Assembly: GCA_035533815.1 (NCBI GenBank)
Contig: DATLTB010000075.1
Coordinates: 20,899 to 84,898, forward strand
Reading direction: 5' to 3'
Length of the DNA: 64,000 bases
Source of the DNA: JANWKA01 sp035533815
GTDB lineage: Bacteria; Bacteroidota; Bacteroidia; Chitinophagales; Chitinophagaceae
In this document: in pieces, positions 36,548 to 44,829 of the stretch
Numbering within the stretch: position 1 is the first letter of the stretch
How the letters are laid out: every line of letters starts with the position of its first letter
The notes under the pieces: generated by a model
Databases searched by the model: none
Told to the model about the DNA's origin: nothing
Seen by the model: only the letters and a program-made list of their open reading frames with translations
Translations under genes and position numbers: made by a program

Positions 36548-37615
36548 ATGTTGGACAAACTGGAGGCCATTGCAGCCCGGTTCGAACAGATCGGAGTGTC
36601 CCTGACCAATCCCGATGTGGTCAGTGACCAGCGGAAGTTCAGCCAGCTGAGCAGGGAATACCATGCCCTGGAAAAAATTGTCCAGGCCCACCAGCTGTAC
36701 CGTAAACTGTTGGATCAAATCGCCTTTAACCGGGAAGTGCTGGCCGGCGATGATGCCGAACTGCGTGATCTGGCAAAGTTGGAGACCGAAGCCCTGGCCG
36801 CCCGCAAAGAGGAGCTGGAAGCGGTGATCAGGAACCTGCTCATCCCGAAGGATCTACAGGATGAAAAAAATGTGATCCTGGAGATCAGGGCCGGAACAGG
36901 CGGAGATGAAGCCAGCCTTTTTGCCGGTGATCTCCTCAGGATGTACCTCCGCTATTGTGAGAACAGGGGATGGACCACGGCGCTGATGAATGAAAATCCC
37001 GGAACAATGGGAGGATATAAAGAGGTAGTGGTGGAAGTACAGGGAGAGGATGTATATGGCATCCTTAAATTCGAGTCCGGGGTACACCGGGTGCAACGCG
37101 TGCCGGCCACCGAAGGATCGGGGAGGATACATACTTCAGCAGCCACGGTAGCCGTATTACCGGAGGCAGAGGAGGTGGATATCCGGATCGTCGATAGCGA
37201 TATCCGGCTGGAAACGGCCCGCAGCGGGGGTGCGGGAGGGCAAAACGTGAACAAGGTCGAGACCAAGGTAAGGCTTATCCATATCCCCACCGGGGTAGTC
37301 GTGGAATGTCAGACTGAACGCACCCAGCTGGCGAACCGGGAAAAAGCCATGAAGATGCTAAGAACCCGCTTATATGAGGATGCCGTGCATAAGCAGGAAG
37401 ATGAAATTGCCCGTCACCGCAAAAGCATGGTGTCAACCGGAGACCGTTCTGCCAAGATCCGCACCTATAACTTTCCCCAGGGCCGGGTCACGGACCACCG
37501 CATAGGGTTCACCATGTATGATCTGGAAAGCTTTCTGAACGGGAATTTACAAGATATGCTGGATGCCTTGCAATTTGCCGAGAATGCGGAGAAATTCAGG
37601 GTGCAGGTTAACTGA
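36548..37615 (+). CDS. prfA: peptide chain release factor 1
   Basis: The 355-residue factor recognises UAA and UAG and triggers peptide release. The codon-recognition tripeptide is PAT (RVPATEGSGRIHTSAATVAV) and the peptidyl-tRNA hydrolysis motif GGQ lies at about 230-232 (SGGAGGQNVNKVETKV). The N-terminal helical domain starts MLDKLEAIAARFEQI. The PAT tripeptide separates RF1 from RF2 (SPF). Full length and intact. It is followed by a 220-bp gap and the AT-rich island. Confidence 0.96.
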   Translation: MLDKLEAIAARFEQIGVSLTNPDVVSDQRKFSQLSREYHALEKIVQAHQLYRKLLDQIAFNREVLAGDDAELRDLAKLETEALAARKEELEAVIRNLLIPKDLQDEKNVILEIRAGTGGDEASLFAGDLLRMYLRYCENRGWTTALMNENPGTMGGYKEVVVEVQGEDVYGILKFESGVHRVQRVPATEGSGRIHTSAATVAVLPEAEEVDIRIVDSDIRLETARSGGAGGQNVNKVETKVRLIHIPTGVVVECQTERTQLANREKAMKMLRTRLYEDAVHKQEDEIARHRKSMVSTGDRSAKIRTYNFPQGRVTDHRIGFTMYDLESFLNGNLQDMLDALQFAENAEKFRVQVN

Positions 37616-37838
37616 TCGGAGGAAGCAGGGGCCACCTTGTCATTCCTTTTAGCACTGGTGCTTCATTGCCGGATTATGGACGGTGCCTCCGCGTCCAGGC
37701 AAGTACCATGGCTGATGAAATTTTTACTGTGATATTGGTGAATTATATACTTCTTTACCCCATAATATTTCCAGTGGTTTTAGCAGAACTGGCCAATCCA
37801 GGCAACGGCAGTTTTCCCCTTTTTGCTGGCGTTTTGGC

Positions 37839-38291
37839 ATGATAGGTGTTAAGAAAAATGGATTACTATATTTAGATATGAAAATACTAAAAACTATACC
37901 TTCGGTTCTAGGTCTTTTAACAGCCAATATTCCCGGCTCCAAAAAAGATTCTAAAAAAAATTCAGTTGTTAAGGTCAAATTAATACCATTCAATGGGGTC
38001 ATAAAACAAAAAGTCGATACCATTCAAGCTGAATGTAAAATTCAATGCTATGTTATTGAGGATCAACATTATGAGGTTCAAACAACTTTTATAATTGGAG
38101 ATTTTGGAGACTGCCCCAGCATAGAAGATATATTTGAGCTAATTATCAATAGGGTTGACCAATTTAATTTTATGTTTAAAAAAAACCCTAATGGTCGCCG
38201 GATAGGGTCGATTGAAAGTCTGCAATTGGATAACTTTCGGCCAATAATTGAGCCCGCAATCGTTCAATATTTCATAATCCGTGGGCAATAA
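37839..38291 (+). CDS. hypothetical protein at the edge of the AT-rich island
   Basis: An intact 150-codon frame with no recognised domain. The product is basic at the N-terminus (NIPGSKKDSKKNSVVKVKL) and acidic in the middle (GDFGDCPSIEDIFELI), with short alternating hydrophobic segments (YVIEDQHYEVQTTFIIGDF) suggesting an alpha/beta soluble fold. An in-frame ATG at 37878 may be the true start, giving 137 residues. Base composition is clearly more AT-rich than prfA upstream, and the 3' 20 bp overlap a gene fragment on the other strand. It is probably a transferred gene; function unknown. Confidence 0.6.
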   Translation: MIGVKKNGLLYLDMKILKTIPSVLGLLTANIPGSKKDSKKNSVVKVKLIPFNGVIKQKVDTIQAECKIQCYVIEDQHYEVQTTFIIGDFGDCPSIEDIFELIINRVDQFNFMFKKNPNGRRIGSIESLQLDNFRPIIEPAIVQYFIIRGQ

Positions 38292-38436
38292 CTTTTATTT
38301 CTCCGGTTTTTTCATCTGTTGTCCATCCAAGCCAACTCGATTCAAAACTATTTTGAGCCTCGGTTTTCAATTCTTCCTGTTCCTCCTTCGTAAACTCAAA
38401 ATATTCAAACTATTCTGCACCATCTTCATTGAAGTG
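38272..38436 (-). pseudogene. C-terminal fragment of an unknown gene with an in-frame stop
   Basis: On the minus strand a frame reads PSIEKHFNEDGAE, TAG stop, then FEYFEFTKEEQEELK and SFESSWLGWTTDEKTGEIKV, ending IAHGL and TGA (38272). The composition and clean end look like a real protein tail, but the internal stop and the abrupt start make it a remnant. It overlaps the last 20 nt of the preceding plus-strand gene. Confidence 0.45.
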
Positions 38437-38441
38437 TTTTT

Positions 38442-38600
38442 CGATTGAAGGAGCGAGTCAGGGAGGGTGTAACGGCCTCCCATATTTACAAGCTGGTAAA
38501 GGAAAATAAAATGCAGGTGGTTATCATTGATGGAGTTTGGTTTGTGGATAGCAAGCAATACCCAAAACTTCCTATAAAGAAGTTATTTTTTTTCATTTAA
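38442..38600 (+). pseudogene. fragment of a small helix-turn-helix-like protein
   Basis: The frame reads RLKERVREGVTASHIYKLVK, then ENKMQVVIIDGVWFVDSKQY, PKLPIKK and stop at 38600. 'TASHIYKLVKEN...VVIIDGVWFVD' resembles short DNA-binding domains of the excisionase/HTH type found beside Bacteroidota mobile elements. No ATG or GTG start is available, and the 5' side abuts the minus-strand fragment, so this is a truncated gene. Confidence 0.4.
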
Positions 38601-38626
38601 CAGTGTATAGTTACAAACTATTAACA

Positions 38627-39553
38627 ATGCTTAATTTTAAAACCCTTCACGAACTGCTTATCCACTTTCAGGATGAACTTACTTGCTGGGCCAACCTGGA
38701 TGGAAGTGACAGGGAACCCCGATTTGCCCTCATTGCGGAACCCATAAGGTTACCGTCTGGCTAATGGAGGGCAATTCAAGTGCGGCAATAAGATGCATTG
38801 CGACCAGAAATTCACAGTCAAAGTGGGTTCCATTTTTGAAAACTCTAAAATACATCTAAAACTATGGTTTGGAGTCTTATACCTTTGCACTTCCCATAAA
38901 AGGGCATTAGATCCTGTCAACTTGCCCCGGATTTGGGCTGCACCAAAAAGGTAGCCTGGTTTTTCCTGCATCGTGTTATGGAGATGGCAACGCCAAAACT
39001 ACCCCGATTTTGAAGGCGGAGGTAATAGTTGACGAAACCTTTCACGGGGGAATTGAGGCCAATAAAAGCAACCTAAAGCACAAAGAAGCCTTTTTAGGTT
39101 TGGGAGATATACAGAAAAGGCCTGTCATGGGTATTTTTGGAAAAAGGAGGGCCTGCGGTTTTGAATGTTATGCCCGGGCAACAGCCGATAATGTAATCCC
39201 GGTCATTAAGGGGGTTGTAAGTCAGGATTCCGTTATTATAACGGATTCATCCCCTATCTATGATTGTTTAGATGGAGATACCCAGAATAAGGGCCATTTT
39301 ACGTCAATCATACGCAAGGGCAGTACGTAAACGGCCCCTGTACTACCAGTGACACAGAAATCCTTTTTGCCCAGTTTAAAAGGTCTGTTTATGGAATTTA
39401 CCATTACGTTAGTCAAAAACATTTCAAGCGTTATGTCGAGGAAGCAGCTTAGAGATTTAATACATGGAAATTAAATATTTCCGAATGCCTTAAGGATAAT
39501 TTGCAATGGATAAAAGGAAGGCGGCCTATAAAAATCTAATTAATAAATCGTAG
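38627..39553 (+). mobile_element. decayed IS1595 (ISXO2-like) transposase
   Basis: From ATG 38627 (MLNFKTLHELLIHFQDELTC) successive frames read CPHCGTHKV, LANGGQFKCGNKM (zinc ribbon), LWFGVLYLCTSHKRAL, LGCTKKVAWFFLHRV, VIVDETFHGGIEANKSN (DDE catalytic Asp region), VIITDSSPIYDCL, SVYGIYHYVS-type text, KHFKRYVEEAA with a stop, and YKNLINK at the end. This is the complete order of an ISXO2-type DDE transposase broken by several frameshifts and stops. The longest open piece is 39010-39330. Matching terminal inverted repeats were not found. Confidence 0.8.
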
Positions 39554-39573
39554 TTTTCCTGCATGATTAAAAA

Positions 39574-39735
39574 GTGCAAAAATCTCCTGCCTGGGTTTCA
39601 TCTGTTTTAGCCTCTTCAAAGAAGAACAAGAATTATCCTTCTGAAATTAGGGTTGGATTGGATAGGCGTTTTGAGGATGCAGTAGACTTGGCAGCAAATA
39701 CAACTGTTAAAACAAAGCGAAAAAAGGAAAAATAG
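39574..39735 (+). CDS. small basic protein of unknown function
   Basis: A GTG-initiated frame of 53 codons (VQKSPAWVSSVLASSKKNKN, then YPSEIRVGLDRRFEDAVDLA and a Lys/Arg-rich tail) follows the dead transposase by 20 nt. An in-frame stop lies six bases before the GTG. The sequence looks like a genuine helical domain with a basic tail but I do not recognise it. It could be a passenger or the 3' stump of a longer gene. Confidence 0.35.
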   Translation: MQKSPAWVSSVLASSKKNKNYPSEIRVGLDRRFEDAVDLAANTTVKTKRKKEK

Positions 39736-39784
39736 AAGTTCCCATTAATTTTAAATTCATACATTTATATAATAAATATTTATT

Positions 39785-40087
39785 ATGGCAGACGACAATT
39801 CACATAATGAAGATAATGAACGTCTAAATTTTGCATTTAAGTCCCCATTGGTGCCGAAGATATATATGAACAGTTTCATTACGGGTTTTTCAAATACAGA
39901 AACTTTCTTAATTCATATTCAAAATGGAGTTCCGCAACAAGTTTTTTTAATGCCACATAGTGCAGCTAAAAGCTTAGCTGAATCTCTAAATAAAACTATC
40001 ATGGAAGTTGAAAATATTTTTGGAGAAGTAAAAACGCTAAATAAATTGAATGATTTAAGAAATCCGAAAAATGAACCTACTTCCTGA
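39785..40087 (+). CDS. small protein, possibly DUF3467-like
   Basis: The 100-residue protein has an acidic N-terminus (ADDNSHNEDNERL) and then FITGFSNTETFLIHIQNG and PQQVFLMPHSAAKSLAESLN. It ends with a helix EVENIFGEV. This order (beta pair, 'V.MSP..AK.L...L' and a closing helix) resembles DUF3467, small proteins of unknown function, but the match is weak. It overlaps the next gene by 17 nt, so the two are translationally linked. Strongly AT-rich, part of the accessory island. Confidence 0.6.
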   Translation: MADDNSHNEDNERLNFAFKSPLVPKIYMNSFITGFSNTETFLIHIQNGVPQQVFLMPHSAAKSLAESLNKTIMEVENIFGEVKTLNKLNDLRNPKNEPTS

Positions 40088-40637
40088 ATTTCATATTGTT
40101 GGGTCTTCTGTTTCTACCGATCAAATTGATAATTGGTACGTGGATAATAATATGATAAAAAAAATTCAAAGCTTTGGCATGTTACCGGAAGGTTGGGATT
40201 TTGGAAAGGGGAAACCATCTCCAGACAATATTATTCAAACGGCCATACAGCTATATAGAATCGGTTCAAGTTTGGGTTTTGAAGGAGATGCGTTTCCAGG
40301 GGATGATGGAGGAATAATTATTGGTTTTTATTTTGAAGATCAAGCCATTTACATAACCATTAAAGATAATCAAAGATTTAATTTTTGCCAAGAAAGTGGA
40401 ATTGGTACCAATTATGAAATTGAAAATGTAATAGAAAATATTTCATACAAAGAAATCTCAGAAAACCTAAAAAATGAATCTAAAAAATGGTCCTCATCCG
40501 TATACTCAATTGGCGAAAATATGATCGTAATGTCCGCCGGTTTCCCAGTTCCACCTTTGCGAACAGTGGGGGGATTTCGGTATTCGGAGAAGATTGTGCA
40601 AGGGACAATAGTAGCAGATCAATTTGTGCACACGTAA
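40071..40637 (+). CDS. hypothetical protein with LPEGWDFG motif
   Basis: The 188-residue product contains LPEGWDFGKGKPSPDNIIQT (about residues 38-57), like the LxxGWDxxxxxPP motif of several small uncharacterised families, and an acidic glycine loop FPGDDGGIIIGFYFEDQAIY. An alpha/beta body follows. No catalytic signature is evident. It starts inside the preceding gene (17-nt overlap), and its last 150 nt overlap another open frame that continues to 40945. The C-terminal text after SAGFPVPPL may be out of register if a frameshift occurred. Function unknown. Confidence 0.6.
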   Translation: MNLLPEFHIVGSSVSTDQIDNWYVDNNMIKKIQSFGMLPEGWDFGKGKPSPDNIIQTAIQLYRIGSSLGFEGDAFPGDDGGIIIGFYFEDQAIYITIKDNQRFNFCQESGIGTNYEIENVIENISYKEISENLKNESKKWSSSVYSIGENMIVMSAGFPVPPLRTVGGFRYSEKIVQGTIVADQFVHT

Positions 40638-40945
40638 TTCGCTATTATAGAATAGTAGCTGACGACCCAATAATATTTTGCAAGTTTGATTTAGAAGATT
40701 TAAGATCATTTGCACTTCCAAAAGAAATCAATATAATAGATGAACCAAGTGCATCTGGTGATCTATGCCATAAGAATATTTTTATTTCAGAAACAATTTC
40801 AAGAAATTTTGCAAAAACACATTTCCAACCTCCTAATATTTTCATGTGCTGTAATGGACAAGAAAATCAGGTTTTAAATGAACAATATAATGACTTGCCT
40901 AATCATTTGTGTGAGGAAATAACGGGTCCTAAAATTTCCCTTTAA
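40487..40945 (+). CDS. hypothetical protein overlapping the previous gene
   Basis: The frame has 152 codons, but only the part after about 40590 is clearly protein-like: ICAHVIRYYRIVADDPIIFC, KFDLEDLRSFALPKEINIID, PPNIFMCCNGQENQVLN. The first 50 codons lie in the +1 frame of the previous gene and look less natural, so the true start is uncertain. It may be a separate overlapping gene, or the continuation of the previous one after a frameshift. AT-rich; no known domain. The C-terminal FMCCNG contains two adjacent cysteines. Confidence 0.45.
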   Translation: MVLIRILNWRKYDRNVRRFPSSTFANSGGISVFGEDCARDNSSRSICAHVIRYYRIVADDPIIFCKFDLEDLRSFALPKEINIIDEPSASGDLCHKNIFISETISRNFAKTHFQPPNIFMCCNGQENQVLNEQYNDLPNHLCEEITGPKISL

Positions 40946-41124
40946 CCGTTTTGCCTTTCTATTCCCCGATCTCCGCCGATCTGTAATTGTCAGATTTCCA
41001 TAGACATTTAAATTTAGAGAAACTTAATACCATCAGTTATTATTAACAAGTAATTCATTTAATGAACGAACATGAGCTAAAATGGTATATAATCCCCTAA
41101 TATTGTCCTTTAATCCAGCGGCTT

Positions 41125-42462
41125 ATGGCTCTAAAAAAATGGCTTATACTGCTTATCGTTTATAGTATACCGGCCATGGTAGCTTCCGGTCAGGGCCGGA
41201 AGATAAATTTCCTGGAGTATAGCCTTCCCAATGGGTTGAAGGTGATCCTTCACCGGGATATATCCGTGCCGGTGGTGGCAGTGACTGTGCTCTATCATGT
41301 AGGATCCAAGAATGAAGTTCCCGGCAGGAGGGGTTTTGCCCATTTTTTTGAACATCTTATGTTTGAAGGCTCCGTCAATATCGCCAGGGGTCAATTCATG
41401 AAATATGTCACCGACGCAGGCGGAACCCTTAATGCCAATACTTCGCAGGACAGGACCTTTTATTATGAAGTGCTTCCTTCCAATCAGCTGGCCCTTGGCC
41501 TCTGGCTGGAAAGCGAACGGATGATGCATGCCCGGATAGACAGCGCCGGAGTGAACACCCAAAGGAAGGTAGTGAAGGAAGAAAAGCGCATGCGGTTTGA
41601 TAACCAGCCTTATGGTTCAGTGTTTGCCCAGGTACTGAAAAGGGCCTTCCATCACACCCCATATGGTTATCCCCCGATCGGTACCATGGCGGACATCAAT
41701 AAAGCCACCCTGGGCGAGTTCATCAGTTTCTATAAAACCTACTATGTCCCTAACAATGCCGTGCTTTCCATTGCAGGGGATATTAATCTGGACAGCACTA
41801 AAAAAATGATTTCATCCTGGTTCGGACCGATCCAGGCCGGGAAAATTCCGATCATCCGGCCGGTGGTTAAACCAGAGCCGCTCACTGATGCGGAAAAAAA
41901 GGCGGTGATCAGGGATAATATCCGCCTTCCGGCCGTGATCGAAGCTTACCGGATGCCCAGGGAGGGTTCAACAGATTATTATGCCGCCCGGATACTGTCT
42001 GTTATTTTATCCGGAGGTCCTTCTTCCAGGCTGAACAGGGAACTCGTGGACAGTACGCAGCAGGCGGCCTATGTGGGTACAGATCCTTATTTCAATGAAA
42101 ATGCCGGCTTGCTGATCAATATCGCCCTGGCAAACCTGGGAGTCAGCCCTGATACGCTGCAGAAAATGATGGACGGCCAGGTAGACAGCCTGAAAAGCAG
42201 CCTGGTGAGCAAAATGGAGTATACAAAGGTGATGAACCAGATTGAAACAGCCTTTGTGACCGGTAATTCCACCATGCTGGGTATAGCAGAAAGCCTGGCC
42301 AATTACCTGGTATATTTCGGGAATGCCAACCTGATTAACACCGAACTGGAGAGATACCACCAAGTGACCCGGGAGAAGATCAGGGCCGTAGCCAGGAAAT
42401 ACCTGAATGCGGACAACCGGGTGGTCTTATATTATGTGCCTGAAAATGGCCTGTCACATTGA
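41125..42462 (+). CDS. M16 zinc peptidase, catalytic partner
   Basis: The 445-residue protein has a signal peptide (about 1-22) and an M16B (processing-peptidase-like) fold. The inverted zinc motif is intact: HFFEHLMF (HxxEH) with the distal Glu in KVVKEEKRMR. The second half-domain has the conserved SRLNRELVDSTQQAAYVG and ends REKIRAVARKYLNADNRVVL. M16B enzymes form a heterodimer in which one subunit carries the zinc and the other helps hold the peptide. The next gene, 9 nt downstream, is the non-catalytic type. Likely a periplasmic oligopeptidase. Confidence 0.93.
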   Translation: MALKKWLILLIVYSIPAMVASGQGRKINFLEYSLPNGLKVILHRDISVPVVAVTVLYHVGSKNEVPGRRGFAHFFEHLMFEGSVNIARGQFMKYVTDAGGTLNANTSQDRTFYYEVLPSNQLALGLWLESERMMHARIDSAGVNTQRKVVKEEKRMRFDNQPYGSVFAQVLKRAFHHTPYGYPPIGTMADINKATLGEFISFYKTYYVPNNAVLSIAGDINLDSTKKMISSWFGPIQAGKIPIIRPVVKPEPLTDAEKKAVIRDNIRLPAVIEAYRMPREGSTDYYAARILSVILSGGPSSRLNRELVDSTQQAAYVGTDPYFNENAGLLINIALANLGVSPDTLQKMMDGQVDSLKSSLVSKMEYTKVMNQIETAFVTGNSTMLGIAESLANYLVYFGNANLINTELERYHQVTREKIRAVARKYLNADNRVVLYYVPENGLSH

Positions 42463-42471
42463 AAACAAAAT

Positions 42472-43917
42472 ATGGGAAAGCCAACTATCTTTTTGTTGTT
42501 CATCCTTGGCCTGGCGGGAACCGCCCGGGCTCAGGTGGACAGAACCCGGGCTCCGCAACCCGGGCCTGCTCCGCAGATCAATATCGGTGAGCCGGATACC
42601 TTCCGGCTGTCCAACGGCCTGCGGGTATTTGTAGTGGAGAACCATCAGCTGCCCCAGGTGACTGCATCCCTGCTGCTTAAATTTGGACCTGTGGATGAAG
42701 GAGATAAGGTGGGGTATGCAGATATGGCCGGTGAGATCCTGAGGAGGGGCACCATGACGCGCACAAAAACCCAGCTGGACGAGGAGATCGATTTTCTGGG
42801 CGGATATGTGCACACAGAAAGCAAGGGTGCATCTGCTTTTTCCCTGACCAGGAATTTCCAAAAGATCTTCGCGATCATGGCAGATATCGTGCTGCATCCT
42901 TCATTTCCTGCTGCTGAGCTGGACAATTTAAAAAAGCAGACCCTGTCAGGTCTCGCCCAGCAGAAGGATGATCCGCAAAGCATTTTACAAAATGTGTCAT
43001 CCCTGCTTTTGTACGGCAAGGACCATCCTTACGGAGAAGTGGAGACTGAACAGACCGTTGGCCGGATCAGCCTGGATGACCTGAAAAACTTTTACCAGGA
43101 ATACTGGAAGCCTAATGTGGGATACCTGGTCCTCGTTGGAGATATCACCCTGCCAAGGGCAAAGCAGCTGGCTTCGGAATATTTAGGGAGCTGGAAGGCC
43201 GGAGAGGTCCCGGTACATCATTTCCCGTACCCCAAGACCCCTGCCAGGACATTCGTAGCCCTGGTAAACCGGGATGCTTCCGTACAGACCAATATCAGCA
43301 TTGCCAATACTATTTTGTTAAAGCCGGGTGACCCGGAGAACTTTCCGGCCATCCTTATGGATGATATCCTGGGCGGAGGGTCCACTTCCCACCTGTTCAT
43401 GGACCTGAGGGAGAAACACGGATATACCTATGGAGCCTACTGCTCCCTGTCCAATGATCCACTGGTGGGTTCATTTTCAGCAGGCACCGCGGTCCGCAAT
43501 GCGGTGACCGACAGTGCCATTGTACGGATGATGGATGATCTGAATGATATGCGTAACCGGGAAGTAAGTCCAGATGAGCTGGAAAGATTTAAGAATTCCC
43601 TTTCCGGTAATTTTGCCCGTTCCCTGGAAAACCCAGCCCGCATTGCAGAATTTGCCCGAAACATTTCCTACTACCATATGCCGAAGGATTATTACCGCAA
43701 CTTCCTGAAAAGCCTGGAAGCGGTTACTCCTGCGGGAATCCAGCAGGCGGCCAGGGAATTCATCAATCCCCAACATTCGGTCATCGTGCTGGTGGGCAAA
43801 GCCAGTGATATCGCCCCGCAGATCACCCAGTTCGGGGCAATCCGATATTATGATATATATGGCAACCTGGTTAATGCACCTTCACCAGCGTCCAACCCAT
43901 CTTCAGTCAGCCATTAG
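42472..43917 (+). CDS. M16 peptidase-like protein, non-catalytic partner
   Basis: The 481-residue homologue of the preceding gene has a signal peptide (about 1-21) and the M16 fold. The zinc motif is absent: where HxxEH should be, it reads YADMAGEILRRGT. The substrate-binding GGGSTSHLFMDLREKHGYTY is present, providing the Arg/Tyr pair (R...Y) that the catalytic subunit lacks. This is the normal complementation in M16B heterodimers. A Pro/Ser-rich tail ends the protein. It is cotranscribed with the catalytic partner. Confidence 0.92.
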   Translation: MGKPTIFLLFILGLAGTARAQVDRTRAPQPGPAPQINIGEPDTFRLSNGLRVFVVENHQLPQVTASLLLKFGPVDEGDKVGYADMAGEILRRGTMTRTKTQLDEEIDFLGGYVHTESKGASAFSLTRNFQKIFAIMADIVLHPSFPAAELDNLKKQTLSGLAQQKDDPQSILQNVSSLLLYGKDHPYGEVETEQTVGRISLDDLKNFYQEYWKPNVGYLVLVGDITLPRAKQLASEYLGSWKAGEVPVHHFPYPKTPARTFVALVNRDASVQTNISIANTILLKPGDPENFPAILMDDILGGGSTSHLFMDLREKHGYTYGAYCSLSNDPLVGSFSAGTAVRNAVTDSAIVRMMDDLNDMRNREVSPDELERFKNSLSGNFARSLENPARIAEFARNISYYHMPKDYYRNFLKSLEAVTPAGIQQAAREFINPQHSVIVLVGKASDIAPQITQFGAIRYYDIYGNLVNAPSPASNPSSVSH

Positions 43918-43960
43918 GCAGGGATGCCCGATAATCTGGGGGATCATGCTGAACAGATAG

Positions 43961-44413
43961 TCAGTGACCTGCCCGGATTTTTCCTGAACGGGCCTTGGGA
44001 AAATTGCGTAGTTTTTCCTTGAACCTGCTGAACAGGATGGCCGCTAAGATGGCGCCCGCGGCATCGGCTATCATGTCCCCGATTTCAAAATCACGGTCTG
44101 GTATCCAGTATTTTTGCATGAATTCCACGGCAATGCCCAGGGAAATGGACAGCAGGGTGAACAGCAGGACGATGCGGAATAATACGGTATTCTCCTGTTT
44201 CAGGATGCCATAACACCAAAACAATACAAAACCGCCGAACAGGCAAAAATGAACCACTTTATCGAAGTGTATGCTGTTCAGCCAGGGGATGCTTGGAATA
44301 TCTTTTCCGGGTGCCAGGCAAAGGGTAAGCAGTATGATCGTCCAGACAATGGCTGGAATGAAATAACCAACTCGTTTCAGGTTGGATTCGGATTGAAGTT
44401 CGGCCATAGTCAT
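43961..44413 (-). CDS. VanZ-like membrane protein
   Basis: The 150-residue protein has four predicted membrane helices (about 13-31, 51-67, 78-95 and 121-136) and the VanZ signature HFDKVVHFCLFGGFVLFWCYG plus GDMIADAAGAILAA. VanZ-like proteins are named for teicoplanin resistance but are widespread with unknown roles. The start codon overlaps the gcvH stop (TGATG), so the two genes are translationally coupled. Last gene of a minus-strand run of four. Confidence 0.87.
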   Translation of the reverse strand: MTMAELQSESNLKRVGYFIPAIVWTIILLTLCLAPGKDIPSIPWLNSIHFDKVVHFCLFGGFVLFWCYGILKQENTVLFRIVLLFTLLSISLGIAVEFMQKYWIPDRDFEIGDMIADAAGAILAAILFSRFKEKLRNFPKARSGKIRAGH

Positions 44414-44793
44414 CAGGAACCAGTAAGCTTTTCATAAGAAGCCGCATCCATCAGATGAGCAGAATCCCCCCCGCTATTCAGGGACATCCGGATTATCCAT
44501 CCTTCTCCGTAAGGATCCTGATTTACCAGCTCCGGTTTTTTTTCAAGATTGGGATTCAGCTCCTCAATTTTCCCGTCTAGCGGAAGATAAAGGTCAGATA
44601 CGGTTTTCACTGCTTCCACGGTTCCAAAGACTTCATTGGCTTTCAGGGTCTTTCCCACGGTGCCGACTTCCACATAGACAATATCACCCAGTTCCCGCTG
44701 GGCAAAATCAGTAATACCGACTGTGGCGGTATTGCCCTCGGAAAGGATCCATTCATGATCCTTAGTATATTTTAGATTTTCAGGATAGTTCAT
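44413..44793 (-). CDS. gcvH: glycine cleavage system H protein
   Basis: The 126-residue lipoyl carrier shuttles the aminomethyl group between the P, T and L proteins of glycine cleavage. The lipoylated lysine is in VEAVKTVSDLYLPLDG; YTKDHEWI at the N-terminus and DPYGEGWIIRM near the end are canonical. Length is normal. GcvP and GcvT are not in the window. It lies in a minus-strand operon after a cyclophilin-type isomerase and before vanZ, with the TGATG overlap to vanZ. Confidence 0.97.
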   Translation of the reverse strand: MNYPENLKYTKDHEWILSEGNTATVGITDFAQRELGDIVYVEVGTVGKTLKANEVFGTVEAVKTVSDLYLPLDGKIEELNPNLEKKPELVNQDPYGEGWIIRMSLNSGGDSAHLMDAASYEKLTGS

Positions 44794-44829
44794 GCAAATC
44801 CATTGTCTGGTAAAAGTAAGATATTGACC

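Noticed and set aside
37708..37842. 44-codon hydrophobic frame after prfA
   Set aside because: It looks like a membrane segment by composition only; there is no signal or homologous pattern, and the region is the AT-rich island edge.
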